Shown one piece after another: positions 36,731-45,356 of a DNA stretch of 64,000 nt (position 1 is the stretch's first letter; every line of letters starts with the position of its first letter). Source of the DNA: Janthinobacterium sp. 1_2014MBL_MicDiv (lineage in GTDB: Bacteria; Pseudomonadota; Gammaproteobacteria; Burkholderiales; Burkholderiaceae_D); contig NZ_CP011319.1 of the NCBI RefSeq assembly GCF_001865675.1, positions 1,426,001 to 1,490,000 on the forward strand, given 5' to 3'. The translations under genes were made by a program, and so were the position numbers. Below the pieces are notes generated by a model, which saw only the letters and a program-made list of their open reading frames with translations, was not told the origin of the DNA and did not search any database.

Positions 36731-37270
36731 ATGAAAACGCTGGTTATCGTCTTCCATCCCGCGATCGACAAGTCCGTGGCCAACAAGCGCTGGCTGCAGG
36801 AATTGGCGCGCCATCCGCAGCGCTACACAATCCACCATGTGCATCAGGCTTATCCTGACGGCAACATCGATGTGGCGCAGGAGCAGGCGCTGGTGGAGGC
36901 GCACGGCAACGTGGTCTTGCAGTTCCCGCTGTACTGGTTCAACTGTCCGCCATTGCTGAAGAAGTGGCTCGACGACGTATTGGCGTATGGCTGGGCGTAT
37001 GGCACGGGCGGCGTAGCCTTCAAGGGCCGCAAGGTGGCCCTGGCCGTCACTGCGGGTATTCGCCAGGAAGACTTCACGCCGGAGGGCAAGTGGAGAGTCA
37101 CGCTGGCGCAGTTGCTGGCGCCTTTTGACGTGACGCTGGACTATGTGGGCGCCGAGAAGCGCCCGTTCTTTGCTTTCTATGGCGCGGAAGACGGGCCAAA
37201 GGAGGCTGGCTATGCGGAGCGGCTGGAGAGCAGCGCGCACGACTATGTGCGCTTCCTGGCGGCGCTGTAA
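36731..37270 (+). CDS. NAD(P)H:quinone oxidoreductase-like flavoprotein
   Basis: A 179-residue flavodoxin-fold protein of the PF02525 group (MdaB/KefF/YwrO-like). 'MKTLVIVFHPAIDKSVANKRWLQEL' is the phosphate-binding start. 'VLQFPLYWFNCPPLLKKWLDDVLAYGWAYG' is the diagnostic FMN/FAD-binding stretch, and 'LAVTAGIRQEDFTPEG' follows. Such enzymes reduce quinones by two electrons using NAD(P)H. ATG 36731 is the natural start; upstream residues in the frame are not family-like. The neighbouring HxlR gene is probably its regulator. Confidence 0.85.
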   Translation: MKTLVIVFHPAIDKSVANKRWLQELARHPQRYTIHHVHQAYPDGNIDVAQEQALVEAHGNVVLQFPLYWFNCPPLLKKWLDDVLAYGWAYGTGGVAFKGRKVALAVTAGIRQEDFTPEGKWRVTLAQLLAPFDVTLDYVGAEKRPFFAFYGAEDGPKEAGYAERLESSAHDYVRFLAAL

Positions 37271-37285
37271 GTCTGGCGTGCTGGC

Positions 37286-37786
37286 TCAGTCGAATTCCGC
37301 CAGCAGCGTTTGCAGGCACACGCTGACGCCTTCCAGCGGCAGGCTGGCGCCATCGTGGATGTGCGGCACGACGATGCGGCGCGGCGCGTTGTGCTTGAGA
37401 ATGCCGCCCCAGTGGGCGACGCGGGCGCCGGCCTGGCGGCGGATCGCGGCGACCGTGTCGCCGCTGGCGAGGATGCGCGCCAGCGGAAAGGCCGCTTGCA
37501 GCACGCCCAGGCCGAAATACGCCTGCGGTTCGGCGTTGCTGATATAGATGGCGCTCAGGCGCCTGCCGGCCGCCTGTATCGTTTGCGCCACGTGCACGGC
37601 ATCGCTGTGCAGGAATTGCGCGTTGACGAGGATGGCTTCCTGCGAACCGCTCAACAGGATGGAGGGTGAGCGCGTACTACCCAGGCGCTCGATGGCAAAG
37701 CCACCGTCGGCGCGGCGCGGGGCACGGCGGTCGCCGAAGGGCCTGCCGGCGCCCTGGCGGTCATGCAGGGTGGAGTTCGACAACAT
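37286..37786 (-). pseudogene. Truncated metallo-beta-lactamase-fold hydrolase remnant
   Basis: A 166-residue frame whose middle ('ILLSGSQEAILVNAQFLHSDAVHVAQTI...LSAIYISNAEPQAYFGLGVLQAAFP') aligns by eye with the N-terminal half of stand-alone MBL-fold hydrolases. Those have an ISH-(G/A)-D-P-D-type metal motif where this protein has 'ISNAEPQAYF', so the His and Asp ligands are gone. It stops at 'LLAEFD', well before the C-terminal half with the remaining metal ligands. It is therefore probably inactive, although it keeps a good start. It lies between the flavoprotein gene and a divergent LysR gene, which may have been its regulator. A short functional variant cannot be excluded. Confidence 0.55.
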
Positions 37787-37903
37787 GTGTTTTTCTCGTT
37801 ATTTGTTATCACCAGCACATATTATCCTTTCGACTATGTGCGACAAATAGGGTAGATTGCAATACTTAGTTGCATGAATCGAGCGAATCAAGGGAGTGCC
37901 CGC

Positions 37904-38878
37904 ATGGACCGTATCACCGCCGCACAAGTGTTTGTCGCCATCGCCGAGCGCGGCAGCATGGTCGCCGCCAGCGATGCGCTCGACATGTCGCGCGCCATGG
38001 TGACGCGCTACCTGGCCGAGATGGAGCAGTGGGCGGGGGCGCGCCTGCTGCATCGCACCACGCGGCGGCTGAGCCTGACGGATGCGGGCGACGCCACGCT
38101 TGCGCGCTGCCGGCAGATGCTGGAACTGGCCGGCGCCATGGCCGTCACCGCGCCCGGGGGCGCCGACACGCCGCACGGCTTGCTGCGCATCACCTGCTCG
38201 CAATCGCTGGCGCAGACGGCGCTGGCTGGCGCAGTGACCGCTTACCTGCGGCGCTACCCGCGCGCCGCTGTCGACCTGCAGATGGAGAACCGCGCCGTCA
38301 ACCTGGTCGAGCAGCGCATCGACCTGGCGATCCGCATCACGAATGCGCTCGAACCGAACCTGATCGCGCGCCAGCTGGCCAGCTGCGCTTCCGTGGTGTG
38401 CGCCGCACCATCGTACCTGGCGGCGCACGGCACGCCACGGCGGGCGGAAGACCTGGCCCTGCACAACTGTCTGACGTATACCTATTTTGGCAAGAGCCTG
38501 TGGCAGTTCACGCACAACGGGGAAGCGCTCACTGTCCCCGTCAGCGGCCGCCTGTCGGCGAATGAGTCGCTGGTCCTGCTGGTGGCGACGGTGGCGGGGG
38601 CGGGCATCGCCATGCAGCCGCGCTTTTCGGCCACGCCGCTGATCGCCAGCGGGCAGCTGGTGGAGCTGCTGCCCGCATACCAGCCGCAGGACATGGGCAT
38701 CTATGGCGTCTATACGTCGCGCCAGCACATGTCGCCGCTGCTGCGCACCATGCTGGACTTCCTGGTGGAGTGGTTTGCCGGCGATCCCGATTGGCTGGCA
38801 GCCATCGCGGCGGGGCCGTTGCCGGGCAGACCAGTTGGGCGCAAGCGGCATGCCGGCAGGGCCGCCGATGTGTTGTAA
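37904..38878 (+). CDS. LysR-family transcriptional regulator
   Basis: A 324-residue regulator of the common CrgA/AaeR-like LysR branch. The helix-turn-helix is 'GSMVAASDALDMSRAMVTRYLAEMEQWAGARLLHRTTRRLSLTDAG', with the effector domain from about 85. ATG 37904 is preferred over 37874 because GGGAG lies nine bases upstream. It is divergent from the broken MBL-fold gene. The gap holds inverted CACATA/TATGTG and TATTTGT/ACAAATA pairs (37800-37849) that could be operators. Confidence 0.85.
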   Translation: MDRITAAQVFVAIAERGSMVAASDALDMSRAMVTRYLAEMEQWAGARLLHRTTRRLSLTDAGDATLARCRQMLELAGAMAVTAPGGADTPHGLLRITCSQSLAQTALAGAVTAYLRRYPRAAVDLQMENRAVNLVEQRIDLAIRITNALEPNLIARQLASCASVVCAAPSYLAAHGTPRRAEDLALHNCLTYTYFGKSLWQFTHNGEALTVPVSGRLSANESLVLLVATVAGAGIAMQPRFSATPLIASGQLVELLPAYQPQDMGIYGVYTSRQHMSPLLRTMLDFLVEWFAGDPDWLAAIAAGPLPGRPVGRKRHAGRAADVL

Positions 38879-39133
38879 GCATAACAGTGACAGGCTTGCA
38901 AGCCCGGGAAAATCAACAACAGAGCTTACATTTGCTTGCCAAATAAAATTCAACGAGCGGTTGTTGCGTTACAATACCGCGTGCTATTCTAAATGACGGT
39001 ATGCAGAATGCTGGTGCAATAAAAAAGCCCTTCCCCACAACTTGATGTGCAATCCGCTAACCGGTCAGGCCGTGTCGCGGAAGGTTAGATTAACCCGCTA
39101 ATCTCGCGAAGCGCGAAGAAAGGTGAGCAATAT

Positions 39134-41986
39134 ATGCAGCAATTAACGACCAACTCCTACCTGTTTGGTGGGAATGCTCCGTACGTGGAAGACCTGTACG
39201 AGGCGTATCTGAACAATCCAGGCTCGGTGCCCGATAACTGGCGTTCTTACTTCGATGCCATGCAGCACGTGCCTGCCGTCGACGGTACCAACAAGCCTGA
39301 CGTGGCGCATGCCTCCGTCGTCGCCTCGTTCGCCGAGCGCGCCAAGGCGGGTCCGATCCGGACAGTGACCGCTTCCTTCGATGCTGAAATGGGCCGCAAG
39401 CGCGTCGCCGCCACGCAGCTGATCGCCGCTTACCGCTACCTCGGCACGCACTGGGCCAACCTGGATCCGCTGCAACGCCAGGAACGTCCGATGATCCCGG
39501 AACTGGACCCGAGCTTCTACGGTTTCACCGATGCGGACATGGACACCGTGTTCAATATCAGCAATACCTATTTTGGCCCCGAGACCGCCACCCTGCGCGA
39601 TCTGCTCAACTATCTGCGCGACACCTACACGCGTTCGATCGGCGCCGAATTCATGTACATCTCCGATCCGGCCGAGAAGCGCTGGCTGCAAGAGAAGCTG
39701 GAATCGATCCGCTCCACCCCGAATTTCACCCCAGAGAAAAAAATCCACATCCTCGACCGCCTGACCGCGGCTGAAGGCCTGGAACGCTATCTGCACACCC
39801 GCTACGTGGGCCAGAAGCGCTTCTCCCTGGAAGGTGGCGAAACCTTCATCGCCTCGATGGATGAAACCATCCAGCGCGCCGGCGAAAAAGGCGTGCAGGA
39901 AATCGTGATCGGCATGGCCCACCGCGGCCGCCTGAACGTGCTGGTGAACACCCTGGGCAAGGCGCCGCAGGAACTGTTCGAAGAATTCGAAGGCAAGCAT
40001 GGCGACGACCTGCCTGCCGGCGACGTGAAGTACCATCAAGGCTTCTCGTCGGACATCTCCACCGCGGGCGGCCCGGTCCACCTGTCGCTGGCGTTCAACC
40101 CGTCGCACCTGGAAATCGTCAACCCGGTGGTCGAAGGTTCCGTCAAGGCCCGCATGGACCGCCGCGGCGACGTGCACGGCGCGCAAGTGCTGCCTATCCT
40201 GGTGCACGGCGATGCCGCTTTCGCCGGCCAGGGCGTGGTCATGGAAACGCTGAATCTGGCGCAAACCCGCGGCTACGGCACGGGCGGCACGGTGCATATC
40301 GTGATCAACAACCAGATCGGTTTCACCACCTCGGATCCGCGCGACTCGCGCTCGACCCTGTACTGCTCGGACGTCGTCAAGATGATCGAAGCACCAGTCC
40401 TGCACATCAACGCCGATGATCCGGAAGCCGTGGTCCTGGCGACGCAGATCGCGCTCGACTACCGCATGGAATTCAAGAAGGACATCGTCCTCGACATCAT
40501 CTGCTACCGCAAGCTTGGCCACAACGAGCAGGATACGCCGGCACTGACGCAGCCGCTGATGTACAAGCGCATCGGCCAGCACCCGGGCACCCGCAAGCTG
40601 TACGCGGACAAGCTGGTAGCGCAAGGCGTGATTCCTGCCGACGGCGGCGACAAGATGGTTGCCGCCTTCCGCGACGCCATGGACGCCGGCAAGCACACGG
40701 TCGATCCAGTCATCTCGAACTTCAAGAACAAGTACGCCGTCGACTGGCTGCCGTTCCTGAACAAGAAATGGACGGACTCGGCCGATACGGCCGTGCCGAT
40801 GACGGAACTGAAACGCCTGGCCACGCGCATCACCACCGTGCCGGAAGAGTTCAAGGTCCACTCGCTGGTCGAGAAGGTCCTGGGCGACCGCGCCACCATG
40901 GGCCGCGGCGAAATGAACCTGGACTGGGGCATGGGCGAACACCTGGCCTACGCTTCGCTGGTATCGTCCGGCTACGCCATCCGCCTGACGGGCCAGGATG
41001 CGGGCCGCGGCACCTTCGTGCACCGCCACGCCGTGCTGCATGACCAGAACCGCGAGCGCTGGGATGCGGGTACCTACATTCCGCTGCAAAACGTGTCGGA
41101 CAACCAGGCACCGTTCACCGTCATCGACTCGGTGCTGTCCGAAGAAGCCGTACTGGCCTTCGAATACGGCTACTCGACCGCTGAACCGAACACGCTGACG
41201 ATCTGGGAAGCCCAGTTCGGCGACTTCGCCAACGGCGCGCAAGTGGTGATCGACCAATTCATCAGCTCCGGCGAAGTGAAATGGGGCCGCGCTTCGGGCC
41301 TGGTCATGATGCTGCCGCACGGTTACGAAGGCCAGGGTCCTGAGCACTCGTCCGCGCGTCCTGAGCGTTTCCTGCAGCTGTGCGCCGACAACAACATGCA
41401 AGTGGTGCAGCCGACGACGGCGTCGCAGATCTTCCATTTGCTGCGTCGCCAGATGGTGCGCCAGTTCCGCAAGCCGCTGGTCATCCTGACGCCGAAGTCG
41501 CTGTTGCGCAACAAGGATGCCGGTTCGCCGCTGACCGACCTGGCCAAGGGCGGTTTCCAGACCGTCATCGGCGAAGTCGACGAGAAAATCGACGCCAAGA
41601 AAGTCAAACGCGTCATCGCCTGCTCGGGCAAGGTCTATTACGACCTGGTCAACGCACGCAAGACACGCGGCCAGACCGACACGGCGATCGTGCGCCTGGA
41701 ACAGCTGTATCCGTTCCCGCACAAGTCGTTTGCTGCTGAACTGAAGAAGTTCCCGAACCTGGTCGAAGTCGTATGGGCCCAGGACGAGCCGCAAAACCAG
41801 GGCGCCTGGTTCCAGATCCAGCACAACATCTTCGAAGGCCTGGAGTCGGGTCAGCGTCTGGCGTATGCCGGCCGTCCTGCTTCGGCGTCGCCTGCCGTCG
41901 GTTACTATGACAAGCACTACGCCCAGCAAAAAGACCTGCTGGAAACGGCATTCTCGAAGCTGAAGGGCTTTATCCTGACCAAGTAA
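39134..41986 (+). CDS. sucA: 2-oxoglutarate dehydrogenase E1 component
   Basis: A 950-residue thiamine-diphosphate enzyme that decarboxylates 2-oxoglutarate and transfers the succinyl group to the lipoyl arm of E2. The N-terminal tail ('SYLFGGNAPYVEDLYEAYL') serves E2/E3 docking. 'VIGMAHRGRLNVLVNTLGKAP' and the TPP-binding 'DAAFAGQGVVMETLNLAQTRGY' lie mid-protein, and 'LPHGYEGQGPEHSSARPERFLQL' is in the pyrimidine-binding domain. AAAGGTGAG precedes the ATG. It is first gene of the sucA-odhB-pspC-lpdA operon. Confidence 0.97.
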   Translation: MQQLTTNSYLFGGNAPYVEDLYEAYLNNPGSVPDNWRSYFDAMQHVPAVDGTNKPDVAHASVVASFAERAKAGPIRTVTASFDAEMGRKRVAATQLIAAYRYLGTHWANLDPLQRQERPMIPELDPSFYGFTDADMDTVFNISNTYFGPETATLRDLLNYLRDTYTRSIGAEFMYISDPAEKRWLQEKLESIRSTPNFTPEKKIHILDRLTAAEGLERYLHTRYVGQKRFSLEGGETFIASMDETIQRAGEKGVQEIVIGMAHRGRLNVLVNTLGKAPQELFEEFEGKHGDDLPAGDVKYHQGFSSDISTAGGPVHLSLAFNPSHLEIVNPVVEGSVKARMDRRGDVHGAQVLPILVHGDAAFAGQGVVMETLNLAQTRGYGTGGTVHIVINNQIGFTTSDPRDSRSTLYCSDVVKMIEAPVLHINADDPEAVVLATQIALDYRMEFKKDIVLDIICYRKLGHNEQDTPALTQPLMYKRIGQHPGTRKLYADKLVAQGVIPADGGDKMVAAFRDAMDAGKHTVDPVISNFKNKYAVDWLPFLNKKWTDSADTAVPMTELKRLATRITTVPEEFKVHSLVEKVLGDRATMGRGEMNLDWGMGEHLAYASLVSSGYAIRLTGQDAGRGTFVHRHAVLHDQNRERWDAGTYIPLQNVSDNQAPFTVIDSVLSEEAVLAFEYGYSTAEPNTLTIWEAQFGDFANGAQVVIDQFISSGEVKWGRASGLVMMLPHGYEGQGPEHSSARPERFLQLCADNNMQVVQPTTASQIFHLLRRQMVRQFRKPLVILTPKSLLRNKDAGSPLTDLAKGGFQTVIGEVDEKIDAKKVKRVIACSGKVYYDLVNARKTRGQTDTAIVRLEQLYPFPHKSFAAELKKFPNLVEVVWAQDEPQNQGAWFQIQHNIFEGLESGQRLAYAGRPASASPAVGYYDKHYAQQKDLLETAFSKLKGFILTK

Positions 41987-42046
41987 GTGGCGGGACAACG
42001 GGCGCTGCGCGGTTTGCGCGGCGCCTGACCAGTATATGATGACGGA

Positions 42047-42075
42047 GCGCCGCCCTTGCTACGCAGGGGCGGCGC
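42047..42075 (+). other. Intercistronic hairpin between sucA and odhB
   Basis: GCGCCGCCC (42047-42055) pairs with GGGCGGCGC (42067-42075), with no T-run, 29 bp before odhB. It probably modulates RNA stability or the ratio of E1 to E2 rather than stopping transcription. Confidence 0.5.
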
Positions 42076-42103
42076 CGCAATAACAAAATAAACGGAGTTT
42101 TAC

Positions 42104-43360
42104 ATGGCACAAATCGAAGTCAAAGTTCCCCAGTTGTCGGAATCGGTTGCGGAAGCGACCCTGCTGGCATGGCACAAGAAAGTCGGCGAACCAGTCGCGC
42201 GCGACGAAAACATGATCGATATCGAAACCGACAAAGTTGTGCTGGAACTGCCTGCGCCAGCCGCTGGCGTGATCATCCAGATCATCAAGGATAACGGCGC
42301 CACCGTCGTTGCCGGCGAAGTCATCGCCATCATCGATACCGACGGCTCGGCCAAGGTCAGCCCGATGGAAGTGTCGGCCGTTGCCGCGCCAGCCCTGGCT
42401 GCCGCCGCACAAGACGCTTCGACCGCTTCGGCGCCTGCCGCCGCCACCAAAGGCGACGTGGCCATGCCTGCCGCCGCCAAGATCCTGTCCGAAAAAGGCC
42501 TGTCCGCTGGCGACGTCGCCGGTTCGGGCAAAGATGGCCGCGTGACCAAGGGCGACGCCCTGGCCGCTTCCGCCAAGCCTGCCGTTGCGCCGCTGGCGCC
42601 AGCCGCCGCCAAGCCGGCCCTGCAGCAAGTTGCCACGCCGTCGGCCGCCAGCCTGGGCGACCGTCCGGAAGAGCGCGTGCCGATGAGCCGCCTGCGCGCG
42701 CGTATCGCCGAGCGCCTGCTGCAATCGCAATCGACGAACGCCATCCTGACCACGTTCAATGAAGTGAACATGCAGCCGGTCATCGACCTGCGCAACAAGT
42801 ACAAGGACAAGTTCGAGAAAGAGCACGGCGTCAAGCTGGGCTTCATGTCCTTCTTCGTCAAGGCTGCCGTCGCCGCCCTGAAAAAGTACCCGATCATCAA
42901 CGCCTCCGTTGACGGCAACGACATCGTTTACCACGGCTACTTCGACATCGGCATCGCTGTCGGTTCGCCGCGCGGCCTGGTCGTGCCTATCATCCGCAAC
43001 GCGGACCAGCTGTCGATCGCCGACATCGAGAAAAAAATCGGTGAATTCGGCGCGAAAGCCAAGGAAGGCAAGCTGACCCTGGACGACCTGACGGGCGGCA
43101 CGTTCTCGATCTCGAACGGCGGCACCTTCGGCTCCATGCTGTCGACCCCGATCATCAACCCGCCACAATCGGCGATCCTGGGCGTGCATGCGACCAAGGA
43201 CCGCGCCGTCGTGGAAAACGGCCAGATCGTGGTGCGTCCGATGAACTACCTGGCGATGTCCTACGACCACCGCATCATCGACGGCCGCGAAGCCGTCCTG
43301 GGCCTGGTGGCGATGAAAGAAGCGCTGGAAGATCCTGCACGCCTGTTGCTGGACCTGTAA
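42104..43360 (+). CDS. odhB: 2-oxoglutarate dehydrogenase E2 (dihydrolipoyl succinyltransferase)
   Basis: A 418-residue core subunit. It has one lipoyl domain with Lys44 in 'DIETDKVVLELP', an Ala-rich linker, and a peripheral subunit-binding domain around 122-158 ('MPAAAKILSEKGLSAGDVAGSG'). The catalytic domain ends with 'MSYDHRIIDGREAV' (active His about 390). It transfers succinyl to CoA. Also named sucB. Confidence 0.97.
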   Translation: MAQIEVKVPQLSESVAEATLLAWHKKVGEPVARDENMIDIETDKVVLELPAPAAGVIIQIIKDNGATVVAGEVIAIIDTDGSAKVSPMEVSAVAAPALAAAAQDASTASAPAAATKGDVAMPAAAKILSEKGLSAGDVAGSGKDGRVTKGDALAASAKPAVAPLAPAAAKPALQQVATPSAASLGDRPEERVPMSRLRARIAERLLQSQSTNAILTTFNEVNMQPVIDLRNKYKDKFEKEHGVKLGFMSFFVKAAVAALKKYPIINASVDGNDIVYHGYFDIGIAVGSPRGLVVPIIRNADQLSIADIEKKIGEFGAKAKEGKLTLDDLTGGTFSISNGGTFGSMLSTPIINPPQSAILGVHATKDRAVVENGQIVVRPMNYLAMSYDHRIIDGREAVLGLVAMKEALEDPARLLLDL

Positions 43361-43371
43361 GCACCGTAGCA

Positions 43372-43391
43372 CCCCGGCGTAGCCGCCGGGG
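43372..43391 (+). other. Intercistronic hairpin after odhB
   Basis: CCCCGGC (43372-43378) pairs with GCCGGGG (43385-43391) around a six-base loop. There is no T-run, so it is more likely an attenuator or RNA-stability element before the pspC-like gene than a full terminator. Confidence 0.45.
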
Positions 43392-43454
43392 CAATGTAGT
43401 TGGTACCCCTTGCCAGAAGACGCAGCTGGCTGATCTCAATGAAAGAGGATTCCT

Positions 43455-43844
43455 ATGAACGTCTCTGAAGAAATCAAGCGTCTGCACGAGTTGCACCTGG
43501 CGGGCGCCCTGAGCGACGCGGAATTCGCGCAAGCGAAAGCCAAGCTCCTGAGCAATATCAACCTGGACAAGCCGGACAGCACGTCCGGCGCCGGCGCCGG
43601 TCCGGCTGCCGGCCCGGCGAACGACCTGGTGCAGGAATTCAACCGCCTGCGCCGTTCGCGCAACGACCGCTGGCTCGGCGGCGTGTGCGGTGGCCTGGGA
43701 CGCGCTTCCGGCATGGAAGCGTGGATCTGGCGCCTCGTCTTCGTCCTGTTTACATTGACCTTCGGCTTCGGCGTGGTGATTTACCTTCTATTGTGGATTT
43801 TCGTACCAGACGAAGAGATTGGAATAACAAAACATGAGTACTAA
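43455..43844 (+). CDS. SHOCT plus PspC domain membrane protein
   Basis: A 129-residue protein with two parts. The N-terminal 'EEIKRLHELHLAGALSDAEFAQAKAKLL' is a SHOCT-type short helical oligomerisation motif. The C-terminal 'RSRNDRWLGGVCGGLGRASGMEAWIWRLVFVLFTLTFGFGVVIYLLLWIFVP' is a PspC domain with one or two membrane helices. PspC proteins take part in envelope-stress sensing. It sits inside the 2-oxoglutarate dehydrogenase operon, and its 3' end overlaps lpdA by 11 bp, so the two are probably translationally coupled. A link between membrane stress and this enzyme complex is inferred only from position. Confidence 0.85.
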   Translation: MNVSEEIKRLHELHLAGALSDAEFAQAKAKLLSNINLDKPDSTSGAGAGPAAGPANDLVQEFNRLRRSRNDRWLGGVCGGLGRASGMEAWIWRLVFVLFTLTFGFGVVIYLLLWIFVPDEEIGITKHEY

Positions 43845-45264
43845 ACAATTTGACGTAGTTGTCATCGGTGCGGGCCCTGGCGGCTACATCGCCGCCATCC
43901 GCGCAGCGCAGCTGGGCTTTTCCGTCGCTTGCGTCGACGAGTGGTCGAACGCCAAGGGCGGCGCCGCTCCTGGCGGCACCTGCACCAACGTCGGCTGCAT
44001 CCCGTCGAAAGCGCTGCTGCAATCGTCCGAGCATTTCGAACACGCGGGCCACAGCTTCGCAGAGCACGGCATCGACGTCGCCGGCCTGAAGCTGAACCTG
44101 GGCCAGATGCTCAAGCGTAAAGATACCGTCGTCAAGCAAAACAACGACGGCATCCTGTACCTGTTCAAGAAGAACAAGATCGCCTTCTTCCACGGCCGCG
44201 CCGCTTTCGCCGCTGCCGCCGCTGGCACGTATGACATCAGCGTCACCGGTGAAGCCAACGAAACCCTGAACGCCAAGCACGTGGTCATCGCCACGGGTTC
44301 GAACGCGCGCGAACTGCCGGGTGCACCATTCGACGAGAAACTGATCCTGTCGAACACGGGCGCACTGGCCATCGACGCCGTTCCAGCCAAGCTGGGCGTC
44401 ATCGGCGCCGGCGTGATCGGCCTGGAAATGGGCAGCGTCTGGCGCCGCCTGGGTTCCGACGTCACCGTGCTGGAAGGCCTGCCGGTCTTCCTCGGCGCCG
44501 TCGACGAGCAGATCGCCAAGGAAGCGTCGAAGCTGTTCACCAAGCAAGGCTTGAAGATCAACCTCGGTTGCAAGATCGGTGCGATCACGCCAGGCAAGAA
44601 AGACGTCACCGTGGAATTCGTGGACGCCAAGGGCGAAGCGCAAAAAGCCGTGTTCGACAAACTGATCATCTCGATCGGCCGTACGCCGAACACGAATGGC
44701 CTGGGTGCCGACAAGGTCGGCCTGCAGCTGGACGAGCGCGGCTTCATCGCCGTCGACGGCGACTGCAAGACCAACCTGCCGAACGTATGGGCAGTGGGCG
44801 ACGTCGTGCGCGGCCCGATGCTGGCGCACAAGGCGGAAGAAGAAGGCGTTGCCGTGGCCGAGCGTATCGCCGGCCAGCATGGCCACACCAACTTCAACAC
44901 GATTCCGTGGGTGATCTACACCTCGCCGGAAATCGCGTGGGTCGGCAAGACCGAGCAAACCCTGAAGGCCGAAGGTATCGCCTACAAGGCGGGCACCTTC
45001 CCGTTCATGGCCAATGGCCGTGCGCGCGCACTGGGCGACACTTCGGGCATGGTGAAATTCCTGGCCGATGCGACCACCGATGAAATCCTCGGTGTGCACA
45101 TCGTCGGCCCGATGGCCTCCGAACTGATTTCCGAAGCCGTCGTGGCGATGGAATTCAAGGCCTCGGCCGAAGACATCGCACGCATCTGCCACGCCCACCC
45201 ATCCCTGTCGGAAGCGACCAAGGAAGCGGCATTGGCAGTAGACAAGCGTACGCTGAATTTCTAA
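43834..45264 (+). CDS. lpdA: Dihydrolipoyl dehydrogenase (E3)
   Basis: A 476-residue flavoprotein that reoxidises the dihydrolipoyl arm of E2 with NAD. The FAD motif 'VVVIGAGPGGYIAAIRAAQLG' is at 8-28, the redox disulfide is C50/C55 in 'GGTCTNVGCIPSKALL', and the NAD motif 'LGVIGAGVIGLEMGSVW' follows. The catalytic His-Glu lies in 'CHAHPSLSEATKEAAL' near the C-terminus. It completes the 2-oxoglutarate dehydrogenase complex. Confidence 0.97.
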   Translation: MSTKQFDVVVIGAGPGGYIAAIRAAQLGFSVACVDEWSNAKGGAAPGGTCTNVGCIPSKALLQSSEHFEHAGHSFAEHGIDVAGLKLNLGQMLKRKDTVVKQNNDGILYLFKKNKIAFFHGRAAFAAAAAGTYDISVTGEANETLNAKHVVIATGSNARELPGAPFDEKLILSNTGALAIDAVPAKLGVIGAGVIGLEMGSVWRRLGSDVTVLEGLPVFLGAVDEQIAKEASKLFTKQGLKINLGCKIGAITPGKKDVTVEFVDAKGEAQKAVFDKLIISIGRTPNTNGLGADKVGLQLDERGFIAVDGDCKTNLPNVWAVGDVVRGPMLAHKAEEEGVAVAERIAGQHGHTNFNTIPWVIYTSPEIAWVGKTEQTLKAEGIAYKAGTFPFMANGRARALGDTSGMVKFLADATTDEILGVHIVGPMASELISEAVVAMEFKASAEDIARICHAHPSLSEATKEAALAVDKRTLNF

Positions 45265-45283
45265 ACGCTAGAGTACCTCGCAG

Positions 45284-45321
45284 CGGGCCGGCAAAGCAGT
45301 TTCTGCCTTGCCGGCCCGTTT
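45284..45321 (+). terminator. Probable terminator after lpdA
   Basis: CGGGCCGGCAA (45284-45294) pairs with TTGCCGGCCCG (45308-45318), followed by TTT. The stem is strong but the T-run is short, so some read-through into zapE is likely. Confidence 0.65.
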
Positions 45322-45356
45322 GCGCTATGTCCAGAATCCCAGTTGAATCGAATCCC

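Noticed and set aside
39143..41998. 951-codon minus-strand frame opposite sucA
   Set aside because: Mirror shadow of sucA, with no family similarity.
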